From: Planctomycetota bacterium
GTDB lineage: Bacteria; Planctomycetota; UBA1135
Assembly (NCBI GenBank): GCA_027623295.1
Contig: JAQBXR010000005.1
Coordinates: 62,001-126,000, forward strand
Direction: 5' to 3'
DNA length: 64,000 nt
Shown here: positions 31,939-41,081 of the stretch, piece after piece
Position numbering within the stretch: the first letter of the stretch is position 1
Layout: each line of letters starts with the position of its first letter
Notes under the pieces: generated by a model
Told to the model about the DNA's origin: nothing
Databases searched by the model: none
Seen by the model: only the letters and a program-made list of their open reading frames with translations
Program-made: the position numbers and the translations under genes

Positions 31939-33624
31939 ATGCAACAACTCATCGAATGCGTTCCGAACTTCAGCGAAGGCCGGGACATGGAAGTCATCAA
32001 GCGCATCACCGATGCGATTGAAACGGTCAATGGCATCACCTTGTTAGATGTTGACTCCGGGGCTGCAACCAATCGAACGGTAGTGACCTTTGTTGGTGCT
32101 CCCAATGCCGTTTTAGATGCCGCGGTGATCGCTGGGCGCGTTTCCGCGGAGCTCATTGATATGAGTCAACACACTGGGGAGCATCCACGCTTTGGTGCCA
32201 TGGATGTCTGTCCTTTGGTTCCAATCTCCGGAATCAGCATGGAAGAAACAGTGAAGTATGCGCGCGTACTCGCGAAACGTCTTGGCGAAGAAGTCGGCCT
32301 TTCGGTTTATTGTTATGAAAATGCTGCACTAAAACCGGAGCGGAAGAACTTGGCCAATGTTCGCGCAGGCGAATACGAGGCGGTGAAGGATCGAGTGGCT
32401 ACCCAAGAGTGGGCACCAGACTTTGGTCCCGCAAAATTTCAGCCACGCACCGGTGCGACTGCTGTGAGTGCACGAGATTTTTTGGTTGCGTACAACATCA
32501 ACCTCAACACCACGAGTGCCCGTCGCGCAAACTCCATCGCGTATGATGTGCGTGAGAAAGGAAGGGTTTTGCGCGCCCCAGACCCAGTCACCGGGGAGAT
32601 TGTGAAAGATGAAAACGGCCAGGACGTTTGGGACCCGGGTTCTCTAAAATGCGTCAAAGGCATCGGCTGGTTTATTGAAGAGTTTGGCGTATGCCAAGTC
32701 TCCATGAACCTCACCAACATTTCGGTGACGCCAACTCATATTGCCTTTGATGAAGTGCTAGCGAAAGCACAGGCGCGTGGTATTCGCGTCACCGGCTCTG
32801 AGTTAGTCGGGCTGATTCCACTGCGGGCCATGCTAGATGCCGGGCGCCATTATTTGCGTAAACAGTCCCGCTCCACCGGCGTCAGCGATGCCGAGCTAAT
32901 AAAAATCGCCATCAAGTCGATGGGCCTCGATGAGCTTTATCCGTTTAAGCCGGAAGAGAAAATCATCGAGTACGTATTGGCTGCCGCGGACAAGCGGAAG
33001 CGTTTGGTGGATCTCACCATTACCGGTTTCTGTGAAGAGACTGCATCGGAAAGCCCGGCACCGGGTGGCGGTTCGGCCGCAGCAACTTTAGGTTCCTTGG
33101 GTGCCGCCTTAAGCACCATGGTCGCGAACCTCAGCTCACACAAGCAAGGTTGGGATTCACGCTGGGAAGAGTTTTCCGATTGGGCAGAGAAAGGCAAGGC
33201 ATGCATGGTCGAACTGCTGGCTCTCGTCGACAAAGACACCGATGCCTTCAACGCCATCATGGCGGGCTGGCGCTTGCCTTCCGGAAGTGAGACAGAGAAA
33301 GCTGCCAAGCAGGTGGCCATTCAAGCTGCCGTCCTGGAAGCTATCGCGGTCCCTTTCCGCATCATGGAAGTCTCCCTGGCCTCGATGGAAGTGGCTGATG
33401 CCATGGCCGAGCACGGCTTAAGCGCCTCCGCGTCCGATGCTGGCGTTGCCGCCCTTTGCGCTCGGGCTGCGGTGCGTGGGGCTTACCTCAACGTTTGTAT
33501 TAATGGCTCGGACCTGGAAGACGAGACTGCTCGCCAGGACTTCCTAGACCGCGGGGCAGCTTTGGTTGCCAACGCTGAAGCCCAGGAGACCGCGATCCTG
33601 GCAAAGGTTGAGTCCCATTTTTAG
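31939..33624 (+). CDS. Formiminotransferase-cyclodeaminase (bifunctional)
   Basis: Moves the formimino group from formiminoglutamate to tetrahydrofolate and then releases ammonia to form methenyl-THF. The 561-residue protein holds the formiminotransferase N-terminal and C-terminal subdomains (about 1-310; ECVPNFSEGRD, VDSGAATNRTVVTF, HPRFGAMDVCP) and the cyclodeaminase domain (about 350-561; ESPAPGGGSAAA). Both halves appear intact. No other histidine-degradation gene (hutH, hutU, hutI) is in the window, so it may serve glycine/serine-type one-carbon supply or a dispersed Hut pathway. Confidence 0.94.
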   Translation: MQQLIECVPNFSEGRDMEVIKRITDAIETVNGITLLDVDSGAATNRTVVTFVGAPNAVLDAAVIAGRVSAELIDMSQHTGEHPRFGAMDVCPLVPISGISMEETVKYARVLAKRLGEEVGLSVYCYENAALKPERKNLANVRAGEYEAVKDRVATQEWAPDFGPAKFQPRTGATAVSARDFLVAYNINLNTTSARRANSIAYDVREKGRVLRAPDPVTGEIVKDENGQDVWDPGSLKCVKGIGWFIEEFGVCQVSMNLTNISVTPTHIAFDEVLAKAQARGIRVTGSELVGLIPLRAMLDAGRHYLRKQSRSTGVSDAELIKIAIKSMGLDELYPFKPEEKIIEYVLAAADKRKRLVDLTITGFCEETASESPAPGGGSAAATLGSLGAALSTMVANLSSHKQGWDSRWEEFSDWAEKGKACMVELLALVDKDTDAFNAIMAGWRLPSGSETEKAAKQVAIQAAVLEAIAVPFRIMEVSLASMEVADAMAEHGLSASASDAGVAALCARAAVRGAYLNVCINGSDLEDETARQDFLDRGAALVANAEAQETAILAKVESHF

Positions 33625-33642
33625 TAACCGAACGGTGTTCTG

Positions 33643-34326
33643 GTGGTATTTTTAAGTGTGACTTCACCCTTAGATGCTCCAGCCATCGCCCTTAATCGCG
33701 AAGATATAGCCAATGCCCTCACCCACGGCATTGGCCTGCTTTTCAGCTTGGGCGCCGCGCCATTTTTGGTTTTCGCTGCAACCTCCCGCGGCGACGCCCT
33801 GGCCATAATCGGTTTCAGCATCTTCGCGCTTTCCTTGGTTCTGCTTTATGGCGCCTCCACGGCTTACCACCTAGCACGCACGCCGCAGAGCAAGAACTGG
33901 ATGCAGGTGTTCGATCACTCGTGCATTTTCCTGCTCATCGCTGGAAGCTATACCCCTTTTGCGCTCGTCACTTTGCGCGGCCCATGGGGCTGGTCCTTCC
34001 TCGCTGCGGCCTGGAGCATGGCTCTCTGCGGCATTGTATTTAAACTGTTTTTTACTGGCCGCTTCACAATGCTCTCCAACCTGCTTTACCTAGGTATGGG
34101 CTGGATGGCGGTCATTGGCTGGGAACCGATGACGCAAAATTTGCCCACCGGAGGCTTCGAATGGCTGATTCTGGGCGGTTTGTGTTACACCCTCGGCATT
34201 ACCTTTTTCATTTTTGACGAAAAGGTGCCCTTCTTCCACGCGGTCTGGCACTTGTTCGTGCTCAGTGGAAGCGCCGCCCACGTGGTGGCGGTTTATCATT
34301 ACGTTCTGCCTACGAACGCCGCTTAG
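33643..34326 (+). CDS. Haemolysin III / PAQR-family membrane protein
   Basis: A polytopic membrane protein of 227 residues with seven predicted helices. The family motifs are present: NALTHGIGLLFSLG, STAYHLART, DHSCIFLLIAGSYTPF and the final HAVWHLFVLSGSAAHVVAVYHYV, whose histidines form a metal site in PAQR receptors and ceramidases. The bacterial members are often called YqfA or haemolysin III, without a proven haemolytic role. GTG at 33643 or at 33658 could be the start. The stop overlaps that of the convergent response regulator by four bases (TTAG). Confidence 0.88.
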   Translation: MVFLSVTSPLDAPAIALNREDIANALTHGIGLLFSLGAAPFLVFAATSRGDALAIIGFSIFALSLVLLYGASTAYHLARTPQSKNWMQVFDHSCIFLLIAGSYTPFALVTLRGPWGWSFLAAAWSMALCGIVFKLFFTGRFTMLSNLLYLGMGWMAVIGWEPMTQNLPTGGFEWLILGGLCYTLGITFFIFDEKVPFFHAVWHLFVLSGSAAHVVAVYHYVLPTNAA

Positions 34327-34688
34327 CCAACCAGCTCGTTCACCTTATCCAGCATTTCGCGTGGAGAGAACGGCTTCATGAAGATGGCTTCTGCGCCAAA
34401 GGTTTTAGCCATACGCAGATAGTTTTCGGTGCGATCTTTGCCGCCACCAGACATTGCGATGAGGTGCAGGTCCGGATGCTTTTGCCTAGCTTCCAGGATG
34501 CACTCCAGGCCTTCTTGGTTCGGCATCACGATATCTGTCACCATGAGATCGAACTCACCGTTGGCCAGAATGCGTGTGGCCTCCAGGCCATCCTTAGCCA
34601 GCTCAACCTCGTGGCCAACCATCTGGAGGAGTTTCTGAAGGGTGACGCGGATTTCCGAGTCGTCGTCTGCAATTAGGATTCGAGCCAT
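34323..34688 (-). CDS. Stand-alone response-regulator receiver
   Basis: A single CheY-like receiver domain of 121 residues, the acceptor of phosphate from a histidine kinase. Acidic residues DDD at 8-10, phospho-acceptor Asp52 in LMVTDIVMP, Ser/Thr in AMSGG and Lys in FMKPFSP give a complete site. No output domain is attached, so it must act by binding a partner protein. It diverges from the dual-kinase hybrid gene, 135 bases away, which is the obvious partner. Confidence 0.92.
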   Translation of the reverse strand: MARILIADDDSEIRVTLQKLLQMVGHEVELAKDGLEATRILANGEFDLMVTDIVMPNQEGLECILEARQKHPDLHLIAMSGGGKDRTENYLRMAKTFGAEAIFMKPFSPREMLDKVNELVG

Positions 34689-34823
34689 GACAGTTCCCTA
34701 TCGGACTTTCGGAACCCTTCCTGTAGCGACTTCCAAGCGCAACTTGGTAAAGGGATGCCCCCCCTCCTGCCGAAAGGGTACTGATTAACCCGCGGTCGAT
34801 GCCGGCGGGCCAATTACCCATCC

Positions 34824-37445
34824 ATGGAACCGACCGAACCCGAGACACCGGTTAACAACCTGATTTCAGCTGGAGAGCTGGAACGCTTCGACGAGCTTTT
34901 CCAGCAGGAAGGCCGCGATTTGTTGACGCGTCGACTGCGATTAGGGCTCGGCGTTGGCTCATTCCTCTTCGTTGCCTTTGCAGCGCTCGATTATTTTGTC
35001 GCATACCATGCAGCGAAAGATCTCTTTATCTTGCGCCTGCTAACGGTGATTTTCCCTCTTTGCGCAATACCAATGAGTGGAACCAAGTTTGGGAAGAAAT
35101 ACGTTCGCCCAATCTCCTTCCTCATTATGTATCTCGGCGGCACGTCCATGGCCTACATGACGCGAATGCTGAATGGTTTCCAAGACCAATACTATATTGG
35201 CATTATGCTGGCGGCCTTTTTGGTTGGCCTGTTTTTCCCATGGGGGGCTCGCCTCACCGCGGCCTATTGCGGTGCCTTAATGGCGACGTACATCGGCGTG
35301 AATATTGGCGGGGAAGATTCAAGCTGGACCCATGCCTTAATGCCCATTTTCTTCCTTGGTGGTACCTTCATACTAACTTGTTGGGCAGCCGGCGCAATCG
35401 AAGCCTCACGCCGAGAGGGCTTGAGCATGCGATTGCAATTGAAAGACGCAAACGAAAGCCTGCAAGAATTAGATAAAGCAAAGACTGGTTTCTTTGCGAA
35501 TGTCTCTCATGAATTGCGCACACCGCTCATGCTTATTCTTGGTCCTCTCGAATCATTGATGAGTGGCGAAGGTGGTGATCCCAAGCCTCTCTTGAATTCG
35601 ATGAGCGCCAACGCGCACCGTTTACTACGTCAAGTGAACACAATTCTGAATTTTTCCAAGATTGAAACTGGCCAACAAGAATGCCATCGAAAGCTCGGTC
35701 AAGTCGGAGAAGTTCTCGACACCCTTGTCATTGGAGCAAAGCCATATGCCGACAAACGCAATGTTGCACTTAAAGGTTTCGGCTTTGATGTCCTTCCTGA
35801 AATTCCACACGATGCGGAGCAAATAGAAACCGCCGTTGCGAACCTTTTATCCAATGCAATGAAGTTCACGCCAGATGGCGGCAGTGTGACGATTTCCACT
35901 GGTGTTGAAAATGACTTCCTCTGGATCGAGGTGGAAGATACTGGATGTGGTATTCCGGAAAAGGATGTAAAGAAAGTCTTCGACCGTTTCCATCAGGTAG
36001 ATGGAGGCAAGGGTGGAAAGATTCAAGGCACCGGCCTTGGCCTTGCATTATCAAAGGAACTCGTTGAATTGCATGGTGGCACGATTGAAGCCTCCAGTGA
36101 ACTTGGCAAAGGAACGACCTTTCGCATTCAGCTTCCTACCTTAGAAGCAAGTGATTGGAATGGCTCCTCGGCACAAGACCCGTCTACCGAAAAGAAGGAA
36201 GTCCAAACCGTTGTGCGGGCCAACGCTGACTCCACTACCTTTGCGGACATCAACACCACCGGTCTAGAAGATACCCAAGACCGCATTCTTGACTCCGCTG
36301 GCCCCGATGCGCCGCTCCTGCTTGTAGTCGAGGACAATCCTGACATGCGCTCCTTCGTTTCGACCTCGCTCGCAAAACGTTACCGTGTGGCTACGGCAGA
36401 AAACGGAGAGCTTGGTCTGCAAACGGCACGCAAGGTACGCCCCGACATGATAGTTTCTGACGTTCAAATGCCGGTTATGAATGGCTTTGAAATGGTCAGT
36501 GAACTACGCAAAGACAAGTCTTTCGATAAAACGCCCATCATAATGCTGACCGCAAAAACTGGTGCGGAAGCAGCCGTTAAAGGGCTAAGCCTTGGCGCTG
36601 TAGATTATGTTAACAAGCCATTTAAGATGGTTGAAATTGAGGCGCGCATTGCGGCACAGCTCCGCACCCGCGCGGTTGAAAAAACTTTAGATGAGCGTGA
36701 TAGTCGCCTAATCGCAGTCGGGCAAATGACCGGCACGATTGCACACGACATGCGCGGTCCTCTTACCGCCATCTTCAACCGCATTGAACTGGTTCGTATG
36801 ATGACGGAAATGGCCGGCAACCTAGAGGGCGTCGATGATGATTTGGTAGCCATCGAGGATACGGTGCGCCGGGTGAATAACATGATTCAAGAATTGCTTG
36901 AGTTTGTCCGCGGCAACAACGTGACGCTTAACCTTCAGCCGATCAAGGTAAGTAAATTCTTGGGCCGACTATCGGAAGACATGACGGCCTCACTGAAAAA
37001 CGTGGACATCGTCTTTGAGCAAGAAGGGGTTGGTGACCTTGATATAGAAATCGAGATCGACAAGGACCGTATCGCGCGTGTGCTTGAAAACTTAATCAAC
37101 AACTCGCGCGATGCCGTGGTTGGCGTCGACGGGAAAACCGATGGCACCGTTTGGATGCGCACCGAGGTCACCAAGAACCAACTCATCATTCGCGTCGCTG
37201 ACAACGGCCCTGGAATTCCAGAGGAGGCTGCAAAAAATCTATTCCAACCATTCGCCACTGCCGGTAAAGCCAATGGAACGGGCCTTGGATTGTCGATTGT
37301 GCGAAACCTTGTCACTGCACATGATGGGCGCATTGAAGTGGACTTCCATCCACCCGAAGGCGGAGCTGCATTCACGATGACCCTTCCCTTAGTTAGGAGG
37401 ATTGGAAAAGGTCATGACGAAGATGAAAATGCCGAAGCCGCGTGA
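34824..37445 (+). CDS. Hybrid histidine kinase with two kinase modules flanking a receiver
   Basis: An 873-residue membrane sensor. The N-terminal part (about 42-195) has five or six predicted helices without a large periplasmic domain. Kinase module 1 has the H-box NVSHELRTPL (His229), N-box LLSNAMKF (341-348) and G1 box EDTGCGIP (371-378). A receiver follows with Asp546 in IVSDVQMP and Lys598 in VNKPF. Kinase module 2 has a divergent H-box IAHDMRGPL (His641), N-box ENLINNSRDA (about 755-764) and G1 box VADNGPGIP (791-799). Both ATP sites look complete. The stop lies immediately next to the stop of the convergent PilZ-methyltransferase gene. Confidence 0.92.
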   Translation: MEPTEPETPVNNLISAGELERFDELFQQEGRDLLTRRLRLGLGVGSFLFVAFAALDYFVAYHAAKDLFILRLLTVIFPLCAIPMSGTKFGKKYVRPISFLIMYLGGTSMAYMTRMLNGFQDQYYIGIMLAAFLVGLFFPWGARLTAAYCGALMATYIGVNIGGEDSSWTHALMPIFFLGGTFILTCWAAGAIEASRREGLSMRLQLKDANESLQELDKAKTGFFANVSHELRTPLMLILGPLESLMSGEGGDPKPLLNSMSANAHRLLRQVNTILNFSKIETGQQECHRKLGQVGEVLDTLVIGAKPYADKRNVALKGFGFDVLPEIPHDAEQIETAVANLLSNAMKFTPDGGSVTISTGVENDFLWIEVEDTGCGIPEKDVKKVFDRFHQVDGGKGGKIQGTGLGLALSKELVELHGGTIEASSELGKGTTFRIQLPTLEASDWNGSSAQDPSTEKKEVQTVVRANADSTTFADINTTGLEDTQDRILDSAGPDAPLLLVVEDNPDMRSFVSTSLAKRYRVATAENGELGLQTARKVRPDMIVSDVQMPVMNGFEMVSELRKDKSFDKTPIIMLTAKTGAEAAVKGLSLGAVDYVNKPFKMVEIEARIAAQLRTRAVEKTLDERDSRLIAVGQMTGTIAHDMRGPLTAIFNRIELVRMMTEMAGNLEGVDDDLVAIEDTVRRVNNMIQELLEFVRGNNVTLNLQPIKVSKFLGRLSEDMTASLKNVDIVFEQEGVGDLDIEIEIDKDRIARVLENLINNSRDAVVGVDGKTDGTVWMRTEVTKNQLIIRVADNGPGIPEEAAKNLFQPFATAGKANGTGLGLSIVRNLVTAHDGRIEVDFHPPEGGAAFTMTLPLVRRIGKGHDEDENAEAA

Positions 37446-38975
37446 TTATTCTTCGCCGCGTCGTGCATCGAAAAACAAACAGTGTCCTGTGTTATCGTGT
37501 TCGACACGCATAGAGTCCGGAGCAGGAGAAATCCCTGCACCCAGATCCATCATCTCTTCTTCGGTGCGGTAGACCAAATGCCAAGCGACACCATATTCCA
37601 TAATCCAGGTACTGTCGGGTACCCGCATAAGGTTACCGATGAAGATTCGTCCGCCAGGGTTAAGCAGATTATAAAGCGAGCTCACTGTGCGCCGCGCAAG
37701 GGGCTGCAGCAAGTAATCAAAAAGGCCCATTGAGTAGACCAAATCGACACCACTCAAAACTGTTTTCACCAACTCTTGTTCTGCACCTCGCTTCGGAGCG
37801 ATGATCTGACGCAGCGAAAAATGCAAGCAGTGAAACTCCACCGGGGGGTTGTCCCCGCGTTCGCCACAAGCCCGATTAAGCTGATCTAAGCAAGACCGCA
37901 GAGAATCTTCATCTTGATCTACCAAGAGAATTTCAACCCGGTGCTTAAACTCCGGTGTCTCGCGAATCAAACGGCGCAATTCTACGCCGGGCCCACTTGC
38001 CAAACAAAGGATGCGAACTGGGCGGTCCAGTGCAATCGCTTCAGCGGCAGCGTCTTGTGCATTATGTGCACGCGCTTGAATAGTTTGCCCTAAGGAGAAT
38101 TGCTGTGAGAGGAAATGGAGAAAGCGATGGTAAAGAGTTTCCCCCTCCAGCACATCGGTTTGCCCCAGCTCCATTATGCGGTAATCGCCTGCATAACCTT
38201 GAGGTTTGTCGTAAGCCCGCCGCATCATTTCGCAATGCCGGAACTCTTGCATCAGAATTCCTTGGGCGAACATCAAGCCAAGTTCTACTTGGCGGTCGTC
38301 AAATTTTCCCGTCAAAGCGTCCAGCTCTTCCGTGACGCGGCGGAATTCAGGCCCCCACCGTTCAAGAAATGCTTCGCAAAGACGCGTGCTCTGTTCGGGC
38401 TCGCGCCATCGCCCTTCCGTGTCGTGACTTTGCTGTGAGTCCAATAATGCTTTGGCCTCGAGTAACAATTGGTGCAAGTGAATCACGCCAGCGCGCCACT
38501 CCGGTGCAAGAATATCCTCGTAGGACCGAAGCCTCTCTAGGGCATGGCCAAGGCGTTGCTCCACGAAGTCAGCGCGGAATCGAATCTCCTGCAAGCTCAG
38601 AGGCGCGCCAAGAAAACGAATTCCAAAGCGAAGTTGATTCCCGTTCTGCGGATACACCACCCTTGCTTTCCCGGTCCACACAAGGCGGCCTCGATGGCGA
38701 AAGCGGACATCTTCTACTTTAGACTCCTCATCAAGATCAAGTGGAGCCTCACTCTGTAAGCCCAAGCCGGTGCCGGAGACGTCGACCACCTGTAAATCCT
38801 CGTAGACTTTGCTGCCGACGCGGAAACTGCAAGTGGAGTCAAACTCCAACGCCGAAACAGACAAACGCTCCGGCCGGAAGCGAAATAAATTCACAGCGCC
38901 CTGTAAATCCGCATGTAGCACCCCATTAGGGTTAGCAGCAGGATTTGGCAGTGGTGAGGGGTCTGGACTTGTCAT
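37446..38975 (-). CDS. PilZ domain fused to a SAM-dependent methyltransferase-like domain
   Basis: A 509-residue protein. The N-terminal PilZ-like domain (about 37-135; RFRPERLSVSALEF, then VVDVSGTGLGLQS) is a form of the cyclic-di-GMP-binding fold; the RxxxR motif is weak and only the D/NxSxxG part is clear. The middle (about 135-290) is helical. The C-terminal region (about 315-450) has a methyltransferase motif I (VRILCLASGPGVE), an acidic motif II (EILLVDQDED) and a post-motif with LNPGGRIFIGNL. It could methylate a target in response to cyclic di-GMP. It abuts the dual-kinase gene, so the two may belong to one signalling circuit. Confidence 0.8.
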   Translation of the reverse strand: MTSPDPSPLPNPAANPNGVLHADLQGAVNLFRFRPERLSVSALEFDSTCSFRVGSKVYEDLQVVDVSGTGLGLQSEAPLDLDEESKVEDVRFRHRGRLVWTGKARVVYPQNGNQLRFGIRFLGAPLSLQEIRFRADFVEQRLGHALERLRSYEDILAPEWRAGVIHLHQLLLEAKALLDSQQSHDTEGRWREPEQSTRLCEAFLERWGPEFRRVTEELDALTGKFDDRQVELGLMFAQGILMQEFRHCEMMRRAYDKPQGYAGDYRIMELGQTDVLEGETLYHRFLHFLSQQFSLGQTIQARAHNAQDAAAEAIALDRPVRILCLASGPGVELRRLIRETPEFKHRVEILLVDQDEDSLRSCLDQLNRACGERGDNPPVEFHCLHFSLRQIIAPKRGAEQELVKTVLSGVDLVYSMGLFDYLLQPLARRTVSSLYNLLNPGGRIFIGNLMRVPDSTWIMEYGVAWHLVYRTEEEMMDLGAGISPAPDSMRVEHDNTGHCLFFDARRGEE

Positions 38976-39147
38976 GCTGCGAGCAGGAATTTAGTGAAAG
39001 AAATTCGCACAATGAGCCGCGGGGTATAGGCTACCATCGGCTGCGACGAGAAGAAATTGCACGGCTTTTCACCGAACATAGGGGGGGCGAGCTCCTGCCC
39101 GCAAATTACAAGGCTTTTAGCCTGTTCTGCCCCAAACTCCACGCCAT

Positions 39148-39915
39148 TTAGCCGCGGAGACCCGCAGTGAGCCACCAAACTCGGTGTGGCACCAAAAGGG
39201 GCGTTTGAGGATACTTTGAAGCCAAAATTCCCTTCAACTCCTCGTCGAATGCCTCCACTTCGGGCTGACTCAAGGAGGCTGCAACCCCAGCGCTTGCACG
39301 AATGCGCCCCCTCCAATCTTCCGGCACATAGGGCACGTGAAGGTCAAAGCTTTCTGTGCGAATACCCCCAAAGCCCTCGGCAGCAAGATCCGGAAGCCAA
39401 TGCGGATAAAGACCTGTGCCACCGCCAAGCTCCCAGGTTGGAGAGTACTTGAGAATAAGCTTCTCGGTGGCCTCGACCATGGACTCAGGAATCGGAAGCC
39501 AATCGAAATGGGCAACGACCAAAACGCCTCCTTCATTGAGCAAGTTTTTGATTTGCTGCAAAACCGTTCGTCGTTCAAACCAATGCCAGCACTGGCCAGC
39601 CACGATGAGGTCAAAGGATTCCCCGTCGAGGCCCATGGCTTCGACGGGAGCTTCCACATAGCGCACTGAGACACCAGCAGATTTGTCCAGACGAACCGCC
39701 TCCTTCAATAAAGGGCCTGCCCGATCGAGGCCAACAACCTCGGCGCCGCGCAGCGCCATTTCACGCGCAACCAAACCGGTGCCCGTTCCTAAATCTAGAG
39801 CCGTGCAGTTCTTTTTCAAGAACCCCTCTTGCTCTAAACGATCAAAGAATTTCGTTGGAAACCCAACTCGATGCTGCGCGTAGTCCTTCGCTGTTTTTGC
39901 AAAATCAATGTCCAC
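39148..39915 (-). CDS. Class I SAM-dependent methyltransferase
   Basis: A 255-residue methyltransferase with motif I ALDLGTGTGLVAREMA, motif II GLDRAG, motif post-II APVEAMG and motif III-like VAGQCWHWFE, then a beta-strand LNEGGVLVVAHFD. The layout matches UbiE/COQ5-type and Bud23-type methyltransferases of unknown substrate. It has its own gap of about 230 bases to the PilZ gene upstream and follows the DUF3106-like operon after nine bases. No recognisable promoter was identified in the 39-kb gap. Confidence 0.85.
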   Translation of the reverse strand: MDIDFAKTAKDYAQHRVGFPTKFFDRLEQEGFLKKNCTALDLGTGTGLVAREMALRGAEVVGLDRAGPLLKEAVRLDKSAGVSVRYVEAPVEAMGLDGESFDLIVAGQCWHWFERRTVLQQIKNLLNEGGVLVVAHFDWLPIPESMVEATEKLILKYSPTWELGGGTGLYPHWLPDLAAEGFGGIRTESFDLHVPYVPEDWRGRIRASAGVAASLSQPEVEAFDEELKGILASKYPQTPLLVPHRVWWLTAGLRG

Positions 39916-39924
39916 GCGACCAGC

Positions 39925-40677
39925 TTAGCGTCTCCGTTTACCGTCACGCGGAGGAGGGCCTTGAGGGCGCCCCTCTCGGCGCTCCCATCGTGGACCCTGG
40001 GGAAGCCCTTCTGCCAGGCCGCGAATTTCGCGAAAGAACTCCTGTGCCGGAAGCTCAGAAATCCGCTGCTGCTGTTTCCAATCCACCGAATTCTGCTTCC
40101 AAAACCCACTTTCCGCAGCTTGCTCTAAAAACTGCCACTTCTGGATTTCCAGCAAGGCTTGCATGGCCTCGTGTAAGGGAGCATTTTCAAAATGCTGTTT
40201 CGCGCGCGCTCCAATCCATCCTTCTTGCATAGCTTTGGCAATGCCTTCCATGACCTGCTGGCGACGTGATTCTTCAAGGGCATTACGCCCTTGCTCGGAA
40301 CCCGGGAAGCGTTTCTTTAAATGGTCTCCGCGCTGACGCAAACGCTCATGAACCCGCTCGCGAACAAACTGAACCTGTTCGCGCTCGTCAAGGGACTCAT
40401 AGACCGTGCGATCCTCGTCACTTAACTGCTGCAGCAAAAAGGTTTTCTCTTGCTCAAAAACCTTACGGCGCGATTCCAGGCCCAGCCGCGCCTCCGGGCT
40501 CATCGACCGCATGGCTTCCATGCGCTTGCGCATTTCTTGGCGCTCTTCGGTGCTAAGTGTAGACCACCACTTTTCCCTTTCGGTAGGCGCCGAAACTTCC
40601 GCCTCAACTTGAGGCTGTGCGACCACAGTCTCTTGAGCCTGAAACAAAGGCAGGGAAAGGAGTGCGATCAAAATCAC
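39925..40677 (-). CDS. Periplasmic helical protein, DUF3106-like
   Basis: A 250-residue protein with a short hydrophobic N-terminus (MILIALLSLPLFQAQ), consistent with a signal peptide, and a highly charged helical region rich in Arg, Glu and Gln. Repeated LSxEERQEMRKRMEAMRSMSPEA-type patterns resemble DUF3106 and the LTXXQ/CpxP-like family of periplasmic helices. A proline-rich basic tail (ending GKRRR) follows. Its ATG overlaps the anti-sigma-like stop by four bases, so it is co-translated with an ECF sigma system and probably sits in the periplasm as a sensor or target. Function is not known. Confidence 0.7.
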   Translation of the reverse strand: MILIALLSLPLFQAQETVVAQPQVEAEVSAPTEREKWWSTLSTEERQEMRKRMEAMRSMSPEARLGLESRRKVFEQEKTFLLQQLSDEDRTVYESLDEREQVQFVRERVHERLRQRGDHLKKRFPGSEQGRNALEESRRQQVMEGIAKAMQEGWIGARAKQHFENAPLHEAMQALLEIQKWQFLEQAAESGFWKQNSVDWKQQQRISELPAQEFFREIRGLAEGLPQGPRWERREGRPQGPPPRDGKRRR

Positions 40678-41081
40678 TTCGGTTGCTCCTCAAGGATGTA
40701 GTCCAAAGCCCATGTACCGCTCTCCGCATCGAAAAATGCCGAGTCCAATGCGTCATCGGAAAGGACTTCATACGCCTCAAGAACTCCACGGTTTTCGTAG
40801 AGCTCTTCCAAATCCAGCATGGCGTTTTCAGGACCGTTGCCGAGAACCGCCGGGCTGTGCAGGCTGTCACCTCCTTGCCCCATCCAGAATCCCACGGCCA
40901 GCAGCAGAACGGCTGCTGCCGCCATGCTCATGAACTGTGGAAAGCTAATCATTCGGCCTCCTGGCCCACTTGAAGAAGAGCGGCCTTCGGCTTTTGCTGC
41001 GCTTACCACGCGCTGAGCGAACCCCTCCGGAACCGATTCCGGAGTGTCATGATCAAGGATTTCGTCTAGCCAATCAGTCAT
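40674..41081 (-). CDS. Putative membrane anti-sigma factor
   Basis: A 135-residue protein with an N-terminal acidic cytoplasmic segment (MTDWLDEILDHDTPESVP), one membrane helix (about 53-68; SMAAAAVLLLAVGFWMG) and an acidic periplasmic tail. No zinc-binding HxxxCxxC is seen. The start at 41081 was chosen because it overlaps the sigma stop by eight bases and lacks the unnatural upstream sequence of the longer frame. Its size and place after the sigma gene, before a periplasmic helical protein, are those of a single-pass anti-sigma factor; direct evidence is absent. Confidence 0.65.
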   Translation of the reverse strand: MTDWLDEILDHDTPESVPEGFAQRVVSAAKAEGRSSSSGPGGRMISFPQFMSMAAAAVLLLAVGFWMGQGGDSLHSPAVLGNGPENAMLDLEELYENRGVLEAYEVLSDDALDSAFFDAESGTWALDYILEEQPK

